Shown one piece after another: positions 39,801 through 52,400 of a DNA stretch of 64,000 nucleotides. Source of the stretch: Apostichopus japonicus (Eukaryota > Echinodermata > Holothuroidea > Aspidochirotida > Stichopodidae); the NCBI RefSeq assembly GCF_037975245.1, contig NC_092570.1, positions 18,737,418 to 18,801,417 on the forward strand. Direction: 5' to 3'. Made by a program: the position numbers and the translations under genes. The first letter of the stretch is position 1; every line of letters starts with the position of its first letter. Under the pieces are notes generated by a model that saw nothing but the letters and a program-made list of their open reading frames with translations, ran no database searches and was not told the DNA's origin.

Positions 39801-42800
39801 TATCAAATTTTCAGTGAAAAAAAAACTTATAAGTATTTTGGTAGTATCACAGCAGTTGTTGGGTGAATCGAATAACATGCTGTATAGAGTTAATCGCTCA
39901 GAAGAGAAGAATTTATCAATTTCATGTTCTATCAAAATTTTCGGGAAAAAAACGACTTACAAGTATTTTGTAAGTACCGCAGCAGTCTTTGGGTGATTGG
40001 AACAATATGCTGAATAGATAGACTTGTATTCTGTCGAGGCTTTCATGTAGCAGACACCGACCTTCCGATGTCGACCTGCTAAGTTCGATACCTCCTCCAG
40101 GTTTTTACTGAAGGTTTCCTGAAATTTGAGTAATTCCACAAGATTGCAAAGTAGTGTGGCTTGGTCTGTAGCTGGCAGCCTAAATGTTATGAAAGGGAGA
40201 GAAATACATGAAAATGGTTTAAAAAAATGCTTGTGCAAAATTATTCTCCTTTTTTTGTTAGCTTAACAAGGTAATACAGAACCATTTTAAAGACAAGAGA
40301 GAGAGAGAAAGAATGAAGCAACCTGAAAGGGAAAAACTGAAGCAACAAGGGTCAACATGCAAAACAGCCTAGTGACACAAGTCACACATATATCTCAAGC
40401 TTCAACGAGCAATGTACACTCCACACAGCGGTTTGTCTCACTCTTAGCTATTCCATTTATGTAATTTACTCCCCCACATCTGAGCATATATTTGTTGTGT
40501 CAAAACCTGTTGAAAGATCTTTTGAAACTTCAGGCAACTTTTTCAGGCATCGAGGAGAGTTAAATTAGATATATACCCCAAAACTTCCTGGTTTGGGTAT
40601 TTACAAATGACGAGACTTTCCCGCCTCCTATACATATGCAGTCTGTACAACCCTAGACAATTACAACTGGTAATATTCTTGCACTACCCCTCCCCCTCCT
40701 GCCATGAACCTCTCCAGGTCACTGCCCTCTTCCATCCAGATTTAGCCATTATCTAAGGCTAGGTAGTTCGGAGAGCAGATATGTTAAGGAGACAGGAAAG
40801 AGAAGAAGTCAAAGAGAAGAGAAGAAATTAATTATATCTAACATCTGACTTGCAGTGACTGAGTATTCTTGTATTCTAGCACTGTTGCATAAACTTGTAC
40901 TCCCCTCTGAGATTAGTAACAGTACTAGTAGTATTCTAGTGCAGGGATCAGTAATAGTGCTAGTAGTATTCTAGCACAGGGATAAGTAATATTACTAGTA
41001 GTATTCTAGTACAGGGATCAGTAATAGTGCTAGTAGTATTCTAGTACAGGGATCAGTAATAGTGCTAGTAGTATTCTAGCACAGGGATCAGTAATATTAC
41101 TAGTAGTATTGTAGCACAGGGATTTGTTAGTAGTAGTATTATAGTACAGGGATCAGTAATATTACTAGTAGTATTGTAGCACAGGGATTTGTTAGTAGTA
41201 GTATTATAGTACAGGGATCAGTAATAGTACTATTGGTATTGTAGCACAGGGATCAGTTATAGTAATAGTACTATTCTAGCACAGGGATCAGTAATAGTAC
41301 TAGTAGTATTCTAGCACAGGGATCAGTAATATTACTAGTAGTATTGTAGCACAGGGATTTGTTAGTAGTAGTATTATAGTACAGGGATCAGTAATAGTAC
41401 TATTGGTATTGTAGCACAGGGATCAGTTATAGTAATAGTACTATTCTAGCACAGGGATCAGTAATAGTACTAGTAGTATTCTAGCACAGGGATCAGTAAT
41501 ATTACTAGTAGTATTGTAGCACAGGGATTTGTTAGTAGTAGTATTATAGTACAGGGATCAGTAATAGTACTATTGGTATTGTAGCACAGGGATCAGTTAT
41601 AGTAATAGTACTATTCTAGCACAGGGATCAGTAATAGTACTAGTAGTATTCTAGCACAGGGATCAGTAATATTACTAGTAGTATTGTAGCACAGGGATTT
41701 GTTAGTAGTAGTATTATAGTACAGGGATCAGTAATAGTACTATTGGTATTGTAGCACAGGGATCAGTTATAGTAATAGTACTATTCTAGCACAGGGATCA
41801 GTAATAGTACTAGTAGTATTCTAGCACAGGGATTAGTAATATTCCTCAAAGTATTCTAGGCATTTTTGAAATTCTACTACAGGTACCTGTTTAAGAATAA
41901 TGTACTCGGACTCAAGCTTAAAACCTTGTACTCCTACTAAGGGGAATTGTACTTGTAACTTGCTGTTTAAATGTCTCCTATTATAGTTCTTCTTAACCAT
42001 GGTTGTGAGAGAACATACTTTGAAACGGTTGTGTAGTACAATGCTTGTTCAAGTTTGAACACATGTGACTGATTATGACATTTCTAGCACAGTTTGGGAG
42101 TATGACTTGTGACTATACAAAATCAATGACCACTGACCAGAGGCTACAGGATGTTTAATATTCATGCAATGACCGTAATGACCACATACAGTACAGAGGA
42201 GTATGTGTACAGAGGAGTACACTGCTACTGGTGTTCATGGTGAGAGAGGTAAACTATACATACTCCCCATACGATCAGTATGTCCACTGAAGTTGGTTGA
42301 ATTTCCAATCTCATTTAAAAACTGATGTGAAGTTGTGGAGTGTAGGTAATATGACATATCCTGGTATGAATATCCAAATGTCATGACTTTTCAGAAGATT
42401 TACGAATATCATTATTGTTTCATTTGTCTTTTACACTTACACTCCAGCGGTCTGCAGCGGCATCAGATAATTTTGTATTAGTCTCTTCATTTCTACACAA
42501 TACTCCTTATCCGTTTCCAGAATGTTCTTTAAAACCTGTTGAGAGATCAAAATAAAATTCGCAGATTAAATACATGTGTGAAATTACGGGGTTTGGGTAT
42601 GTTTACCAGTGACAACTTCACCCGTCTCCTCAGAATATCAGCATTTCATCTGTGACATGTCTAGATTGAACCTTGGTAACACTGTCAGTCCCTCTCTACT
42701 AGAGGGAGAGTGCTATCAATGTTCCGAGGAGACATGTGAGCCAGGAAGCAGATAAATTCAAACAAATACCCCAAAACTCGCTGGTTTGGATATTTACAAG

Positions 42801-45800
42801 TGACACTTTCTACCTGTCCCCAAATCTACTATTGCACCTTCCCATCTACATAACCTACTAACTGGTAACATTTTAGCATACTGCTTCCTTGACCCTGTAG
42901 GTCCCCGTCTCCTCCAGGTCACTGCTTCCTCCAGGTCACTGCCCATCAACTCCTCCTTCCAAATCAATTCCCCAAAAATTACTGGTAAATCTGACCTGTC
43001 TCCATCCTCACAGATTAAATACATGTGTGGAATTTTTTTATGACAGAAGTCCAAAATGACTGGCTTTGGGTATATTTATCTCCTTGGCAAAATAGCATTT
43101 TGCCATTGTCATGTCTAGAATGAACTGGTAACACTATAGGTACCTAGCTATGGCAGGGAGAATGCTGTTAACATTATTAGGAGACAGGTCACTGCCCATC
43201 ACCTCTTCCTTCAGAGTCAATTTGACTTGTCTCGATCCATACTACTTAAACGATCACACTCTACCATATCAAGAGTGGTCTGTTAATCCCTGTACCTCTG
43301 TCTTTAGTGTCTTCCCTTCCCTCCCCCCTCCTCCACCCTTCAGAGCACCCAAACTTACTGGTTTGGGTATTTACTTCCCTCCTCACTTACCTGTCTCCTG
43401 TATCTACATACACCTATCTACCCTAGCCTATGAACTGGTAACATTCTTACATTGAATAATAGGCTAGGATAGGCAGGTGTGCATAGCTAAGTGACGAGAA
43501 AGGTAAGTGAGAAGTGAAGTAAATGATGTATATTTTTTATTTATCACTGAGCCAGAAAATGGTGACCACAGTGCTGATGGATTAAAGGGTCCTTTCTCAA
43601 AAAAAAAAGAAGGTATATATAACAATATCTTAAACTGATTTCAGTGGTTTATATCTGTGTTCAAAACCATATCTTGTACCTGCGATCCCCCTTTAGGTAA
43701 CTGTAAATGTAACTTGCTTGGACTACATCAATCACACATATACTGTACCTAATGCATGAGAAATTTCACCCAGATCCATATCACATACTGCACAGCAAAC
43801 ATACTGAAGCTTAAGGAAATACTAACAAGACTAGTTTAACACACTGTGTTACTCAGACCATAGCTTCATTAGTGTCACAGGAATAACATATGACGTCACA
43901 TTATCACAACTTTCGCTTTGTACAATATTCAAAATGAAAGAAAGATGAATGAAATGCTAAAATAGACAGTGTAAAGCTACAAAAGGTACTTGTAAATTAT
44001 ATCCCATCAAAATGTGAAGTATTTAATTCAAATTTGTTATCACAAAGTAATACTGCATGCTAAATAATATCTCGTCAATTCCACTTCCTTATAAATCTTC
44101 CAGGGGGGGCCTACTGTGTGAACAATAATTATAAATCCTTCTTTTTAACTTAACCGACCTTTGTTCCTTCAACAGACCCCCTTGAAAATACAAAGAAATA
44201 TTCAGGGGTCTTTCGCTTTAAATTGAGTATCATCATTGCCGTACCATGGTCAGGGGCAGAGGTCAGATAAAAGTCAGTTTTTCTTTGCTAGAGAGCACTC
44301 TTCCAAACTTCTTCCGACTGGCTTGACGGCCGATCTAAGTCGTTAAAACTGATCCCTTCAGCTTTTTACAAACCCCCACTTAGCCATCACAGTCCCTCTC
44401 AAAATTTTCACAGATCCATGTATACCAAGATCGAAATAGGACAGCTGAGTGTGACAAACATAATTTTCTAGTATTAAATAAATCTTGATACACCCTACCG
44501 AGTTGTTACCCCTCAGTCCCTTTCTTTTGGAACGTTGGCATGCAGGTTAACCCCAAGTCCAACTAACCAAGGTTGCTTTTGCTTGCCAGGGTGGCCATGT
44601 TCCCCCTCCCTTCCCCCTCCCTTCCCCCTCCCTTCCCCTCCCTTCCCCTCCCTTCCCACTCCCTTCACCCTCCATTCCCCCCATCAAAAATTCTCATATC
44701 TAGCAATTGAACTTCATAATCCATCCATTTGTATGATTAAATCTATGTATAGTTAATATACAGGGTTTTCAAGGGTTGTAACATGAAATGTGATTTATTC
44801 ATGCTCTAACCTGATCTTGGTATTCATTTTTTTCTAAATTGCTGTCATCCAGTTTTTCCTTGTCCTTTTTGGGTGATTTTGATGGACTTCCTGGGCCTGT
44901 AATGAGAGAAAAAGCAGCCAAAATTTTAATATTGTATGCAGACCCCAAAACTTAAAATATCAAGTATAACGCTAACTTACCTGTCTTCTCCAATAAAAGT
45001 CAACTTTTAGGACAAAATACTGACTTTAGAACGTTACTACAAACTCTACGGCAATTCTTACTTCAGGGCGATTCTAACTAACCCGTCTCCACTCGAAACT
45101 ACAGCTGCATTCTGTTGCTAGGTGTTTTTTCATTCGTCCCAAATGAATATAGTTCTTCAAAATTTGACGTTTGCTTCAATTATGTTGAAGTTTTCCTCCT
45201 CTTTTGATAAGAGCACTGACAAAGCATCACTTGATTGAATTATTTTTTTAATTTCATGATTTTCATGTATGCAAAATTTGTTTCGATATATGTGCAACGT
45301 CTGGGCTTTGCCTAAACATTTTTTTTTGGGGGGTGGGGGTGGGGGGTGGGAGGAACTGTTTAGGACAACAATTAATCACCATCATTTCTATCATGTATAC
45401 AAGGCTCTGGAGGTAAAATTACATATGTATGCTCATTATGCTGTGACCAAATATTACTGCATGTGTTGTAAATTTCCAATCTTAAAATTGCTGATTGGTT
45501 ACAAATCATGGCATTTTCAGTCTATCAATGCTACCTTTCATTTTTTTGTTCTGACTACATTTTAATGGTAAGATGAAACAGAAAGATCATTTCAGCGTCC
45601 TCACAAATGCAAATAGAATATTATTCCAACACAGGAAGGATGACCTTTTTGTTTATAGAATACAGCAAGCAGAAATAAATTCAAGCTAGATAATCATATT
45701 CACAGGATTATTGAACCTTATAATGTCATTCAATACCAAGTAATGTGATAGTCACACATAATTTGATAGCACCAGTTTCACTATATCGAAAGATACAAAA

Positions 45801-46403
45801 CCATTTAGTCATGATGGTGTGGTTTCAACAAGTAGATTCTAAAAGGGAAAGACTATAGATAATTTTATTTAAATGAGGATGGATGATATCCCATTTTTTT
45901 TTTTTTTTTTACTTTGAAGCATAACAAGCATGTAATGCTCCCTGACACCAGGTGTAACACAATCCTGATTGTATGTCATAGTAGATGCTTAGTACACAAG
46001 CAACAAATCTCAAAATCCTACCCATCAGACCATAGAACGCAGCCTTCCTCTGTAAAACATCATTCTTTCAATACAATTTTCATTAACATAGCTCCAAACA
46101 AATGATTAAAATTGGTTACAGTGAAAGAGGAAACTTGAATTATTTTATTCTTAATAACTTTGCCTCAGATTGCATTGTGGCCAGAAAGTGTGACAAGTGA
46201 GAAAATGATAAAACTTACTGGTTTATATATTTACAAGTGACAAGCTTACCTGTCTCCTCACAACCTTAAAAGATTACCAGGGCATACTAGACACGGTAGA
46301 ATGAGGTGCTAAGGTTGTGAAGAGACAGGTAAACGAGGAACGAAGTAAATAGGGATATTTGGTGGCAGTCTAGTTCAATGCCAAATGCAATTGATGGACA
46401 AAG

Positions 46404-46434
<31 letters not shown>

Positions 46435-49400
46435 AAGAGGCATCAATAGTTGAGCCTCCCAAATATGCTAACAAGTCAAGTAATGGTCGCCCTCTTATCC
46501 AGTTCAACACATAGTTCATCGCCACCTTCAAAGCAATTGATCAGGACTTTGATTGGAATCTCATAAGGATGTAATTCATACCCTTGAGTACATTGCAATC
46601 CCTTCGATTCACATTAAGGTCTGGCAACATTAACAAAAGCAAATGTCATTATATTGCCGAGTCAATATCAGTTTCATAACTGTGTATATATGTTATATGT
46701 ATGTTATAAGGAAACAATTCATATCATTCCTCTCTCACCTGTCATCAATCTAAAGACTGTACAGAACTCACTGTCCTATCCACCTAAACTACATGACAGG
46801 ATATGCTTAAGCACTGCGCCCCCTATGCAGTGTCTCGCTTTCAGGACACCACCTTCTTTCTCACCCATCCCTGCCCCCCCCCATACACAATTTTTTATGG
46901 AATTACTACAACACAATACTATATGCATCATCAAAGTTGAAGAATAGCATGTTTCTGCATGTTGTGGGCAAACTTCCCAACCATCCCAATCCCGCAAAAT
47001 CCCCACTCACATAACTTCCCCTCCCTCCCCTGTTTTCTGACACATCCTCATCGATGTCACAAACTGGATGATACATTAACTACTCTATATAAAGTACATT
47101 TAATGCAAATTGTGAATTGTCCTTGTTATAATAGGCCATTGCTCAGCGCACTGACGAGATATCTGCTGCTGATAAGTGCTGCCTGAAACGTGAAGCATTT
47201 CAAATACGATTCTTTGTTAATTTCTTTAACCTGTCTCCAGTCAATATACATACATGTAGGGATGCACCGGATCCAAATTTTTGGATCCGGCCGGAACCGG
47301 ATTTTGTCGGATAGTACATGAAATCCGGCCGAATAAAATCCGGCCGGACCGGATTTTTTCATTACACAAAAGAAAATCATTAATAAGAAGTAGAAGTATG
47401 AAACAAGGAGTAAATGTTAGGTGAGGTATACGCATATCATAAAGAAGGGGAAATTAAGACCCCATTTAGTGGGTCAGACCATTGAGAAAATTAAATTAAA
47501 CATGTTAAACCTAATTTTTCCTTACTTTGAATGTTTTTATTAATTTTTGGTAATAGTTTACATTGATTTAAGTTAATACCAACATCTTTTTAAGGAATAA
47601 TTCAGGCCAGATTTTGAAAAAGATCCATCCAGATTTTGAAAAAGATCCGGCCAGATTTTGAAAAATATCCGGCCGGAACCGGAACCGGATAGTTGCTCAC
47701 TATCCGGCCGGATAGTCCGGCCAGACCGGATATCCGGTGCATCCCTACATACATGTACATAATTTCCATCTACTGAACCTATCCAACAAACAATTGGTAA
47801 CATTTTATAATACTGTATGTATCTCCATATCACTCAGATTTTCTGAATCACTGCCAACTTCCTGTTAACCCACACCTCAGTTTTCATAGGAGAGATAAGA
47901 CACGAGTAAAGTAGTGGCTACAGTTTGTCAAGCTATCTGTTGTATAGTTGCAAGTTCCTTATACTTATCAATGTTATTCAGGATTAGTTGTACTTAACCA
48001 CTGTGTGGTAGTGAGTTGTACTATTGCAGTATATATGACCTTTGGTGTGTATCATAAAAACAACATGTAGTATTTATTACATACGCACACACATTGGCCA
48101 GTGTTCCTTGCATATCACTTGGACACTTTCTATTGAACCCAGTTTATGTAATGACCACAGATTTGTGGTAGTATAAAATGTACTGTCCTTGTGCAGCTTA
48201 TATCCGAGCAGAGCATCTATCCAGCTTTCTTAATACCAGTAAATATTGGCAAAATTTGCTGTTTATCATTTATTTACTTATTTTTAATTCTGAAGGCCAT
48301 CAATGCACGATGTCCACTCTTGTCTTTTGAACAGTGCAAGTATCCATGTATTTATTGTAGTTTCCGTGCGCGGTACAATATTGGCGTTACTGGCCAAGTG
48401 AACGATACCTACATGACTGGACGTTGAAACTTTAAGTTTAATATAGTCTCTGTACATTTGCAGTCTCAAAGGCTAGCTGCGTAGCCAACTTATTCCACTC
48501 ACAAGCGCCCTCACTTTGTAGGTACCTACATGACTGAACTCCACTTGTGTGTTGTCTGCGCAAGAAATGACACCATGAACAACCCAAAAGTTCTTCCTAA
48601 TACTGCAAGCACTCCAGGCGCACCACAATACTGCATTTTTGCAGGCAAATGCAGTTCTAGTTTACTTTGCTTTTTTCTCAGTCTCTTAATACCTGTTTCA
48701 TCCCAACACTGACATTCCAATCTACTGTAGGTACGGTAGCTTATAAAAATTAGTAGCCATGTTTAGAAACATTGCAAAAACTGGATAACAGCTTGAGCAT
48801 GGATTTTCTCTCAAAAAAGCATAAAAAAGATAGAAGAAGAAGATCTACAAACTTTAATTAAATTATGCATCATAGTTTCAAGTTGTAAGAACTGACCAGT
48901 CATTCCAGGTTTTCCTAGTTCATTAACCTAAAATATGTTAGAATTAAATTAACTGCCTGATAATCAAAACTAAACCAGTCACAAATTCACTGTTACAAAT
49001 TTGACTTTCAAGCACACTCCCACAGTGTCAATATATGCAGTCATAAAAAATTTAATTCCAGAGTACGGGAAATATAAAGGGATCAAGCGAAGTTACCAGA
49101 TACCACCATGCCACCACCGACAAGAATGTCAAAAATGAAATACCATCCACACTGGTTTAAATTTGAGAACATCGAATCATTTCATTATTGTACGGTGCTG
49201 TTTTGCGCCAGGCTGTTTCAAACCCATCAGTGCACATGTACGTGTGTACACCTCTAAATTGCGCATTATAACCTCTCCCTCCGTAATTGAATTCGCACTT
49301 ATTTGTTGTCATCGGGGACATTCTCGATTCTCTGTGCAGTGTCTGGCACTCCAATATTGTTGCGGTATATTTATTCCATGCAGAGGAATGACCGATGATA

Positions 49401-52400
49401 GTCCCTGTCAACAATGAGTCATGCTACGGTAAGGATGCAATATTAATACCTGGCAGAATATATCTGTGTGACTATTACAGTACAGACATAGTACACTACA
49501 GATTTGATATGGCTGTACTGTAAGTACACTGTACATAGTAAAGGTTACCAGTTCATTCTAGGCACGGCAGAACCAGAGTGCTAAGGTTGTGGGGAGACAG
49601 GTAGGCAAGGAGAAAAGTAAATACTGTAATTCTCATAAAGGACAGGACTGTAATCATATAATTGCATATTACTTATATGCACTTAATTTGCACAAAACAT
49701 GAAATGCAAGTACATTGAACCAAATCAGTATCAGATAGGCTCATGTTGTGTGCTACTTTTGACCTCTGTGTCAAAAGTAAGAGGCTGAGGGGGCTGCATC
49801 CCCCTGCAGCCAAGCTGCGAATAATCTTTTGTGCTGTGCAGTTTCATACAGTAGGCACCGCTGGTCTGCTAAGATCATGACTATTGTTTGATATTGGTTC
49901 AGTCTAGTTGCAGGGAATTTTGCAGCCGCTAGCAACTTTTTTTTCTTTCCTCTTGGAGCCTGACAGTACATACCATTCCATAAAGTAATTTATACAGACA
50001 AACTTATACCTATCCTCTATTGCAATTTGACAAACTTACTGATTGGTATTGCATACTGCGATTGGGTGGGGGGGGGGATTCAAGATTTTAAAATGGAGGG
50101 GGTGGCCCTAAGGTCTCTGAAGCTGAGTCCCACGTAGGGGCCTGAGTGTGAAGTTTCTCTTGTACACAACATACAGAGTTAATGAATTATTCTGATGAAT
50201 AGAGCCTTAAAATAATATATTTTTTCTGAAAGGGAGTGAACCAACCTTCACTTTTGGGGGCGACATACGCAAAGTGAGCCACCTTCAAAGGGCTGTGGAT
50301 TGGGCTGACCGTGCACGGGTAGAAGCAGCATTTGATTGCAGACATCTTTAATCCTGGCCTTGTGATTCTCTCCTAAGAAAAGACAGACTATACTAGACCA
50401 AAATAATGGGTCAACTGCAGCACTACCAGAGTGTCATTATGTTGGAATGTACAGTATAGTGTCTCGTTAAATCGTGCCAATTAACATAAAACAAATATTT
50501 GTATAATCCGCAGTAAATTGTAACTTGTTCTCGAACCAGGATCGTAGCGAACGAACAAATTTTTCTTTCGATTCGAATTGACTTGATTACTGTTCACTGG
50601 ACATTGTCAAACTTAGATGTCGTGGTTGAGCAACTTAGTGACAGATCCTATTTCAAACCTTTACTGTAAACAACACGTTGAAATTCAGCTGACTCTAACC
50701 ATCGAAACTTGAGTTTTGTTGAATTACCAAGTTGTTGGCAAATGTCCAGGGCTTTCAGGGGATACTGTTCAGGTGTCCTACTGTACCACTCTCCATCAGC
50801 TTTGAAACACAATACTACCCTCAGGACTATTTAACCTTTTGCACATTTCAATGTCTGTTGTCAAATTTTTTAGAAAATTTAAGCAAATTCGCTGCATTAA
50901 AAGTCTTCTGGATACCATACCATACATGTTCAGGATGGACACTTGTCTCATGTCCCAATAGGGTAATAATGTACTGCACATAATCCTGAGCCCATCATCC
51001 TTGGCATGCCTACTCCCCCAGGAACATAGTCAACAAAACTGATTTTCTTCTGTTCATCAATTTTTCCCCCTCAATCACATTATAAATGTTCAGTTATAAC
51101 CAGAATAATCAGCGACCGAGATGTTTTTTGCTAGTCGGCTGCAGTGGCTTCTGGCACAGTCAGTTCCTATATCTATGTAAGAATGAGTCATATATGGTGT
51201 TAGCAGTTATGAGAGGATCAGTAAATGAATAACCCTAAAAGTACACATGTATACTGTCTATTGACTCATCCGTGTGTAGGTTGAAACACATGAATAAAAG
51301 CAGTGACAGCTTTTACTTTCTCAATTTCATGAGGTACCATTTCCTTTTACCTTACAGTAAATGTTTTTTCTGTCTTCCGCTGTCTGTTAATTCATCACTG
51401 TCATTTTGCTGTGCTTTAACCCATACTACCTGATAGTGCAGCGTATGTAATGAACCAGCGGATCAAATCGTATATCAGAACCAGAGACCAGCAAATAGTA
51501 ACATAAAAAAAAACCGACTTCTTGAAAAGGAGAGACGAGAAATCTTTCGCATCAGTGTGCAGCTCTAGTGATCCTCTCTGAACGATACATAATGCACTGC
51601 CCCAGTACGACTCCAGTTGTACACAGGATCCAGATGTTTGATTCCTCTTCGAGCAATATCTCCAGGTTTGTTAGGTTTGGTAGATAACAAAAGTGCAGTA
51701 GTAGTGAGGAGACAGGTACTTGTAAGTAATAGTGACTATAAAATGTGTTTTTTTTTTATGAATTCTGAAATCTCATGCTGCAAATTTCCACTCGTAAATC
51801 GGCATTAGACTCATGAAAGATCCATTCAAGAACAAAATTCTGTGCACAGTTCTCGAACCAAACTTGTCACACACCACTGTGTCCTCTCCTGAAATATGTC
51901 AAAACTGAAGAATATTTCACCATTTGCATGACCACGACGAAGAAAGGTCCAAAGAACATGCTGTACAGGAAGTACTATAATTTAGCCTCGACTTCAACAG
52001 AAAGATTTGGCATGATAGCTTACAATTTCAGCTAATCCACTCACATGATGTGTATATATATTGAACTGAAACCTCATAAGTTTTGATACTGTGCCTTGCC
52101 ATACAGAACATAACAATATTCCAATAATCTATGACTCAACACAGGATTACCGTAGTTGATACTATATTATGAAATTATATCCATCTGAGATCGATGTTCG
52201 TCATCCCGCTGGATATATCCGTACCACAAAGATTAGCGTAGATCTTAGTGGGTAAAGTGGGAGTGGATTAGTCCTCCTTAGGTTCTTCACGCACACCCAA
52301 CACTAAACGTTCTCTTAAATAGTACGAGGCTCTTGATACCATTTCCTTCAACGAGGCGAGAGATAAAGTGATGGCCAATTTGTCTGGAGCTTATGATGCA

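Larger units (their letters stand above)
40180..42440 (-). other. PIX intron (2.3 kb)
   Basis: The intron is mostly occupied by a copy of the dispersed foldback family (40580-40830) and the 170-bp higher-order tandem repeat (40905-41855). I see no coding sequence. Confidence 0.7.
42536..44810 (-). other. PIX intron (2.3 kb), dense in foldback-family copies
   Basis: Several adjacent pieces of the GAGACAGG foldback family lie between 42588 and 43520. A (CCCTCCCTTCC)n run lies at 44598-44680. I see no coding sequence. Confidence 0.7.
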
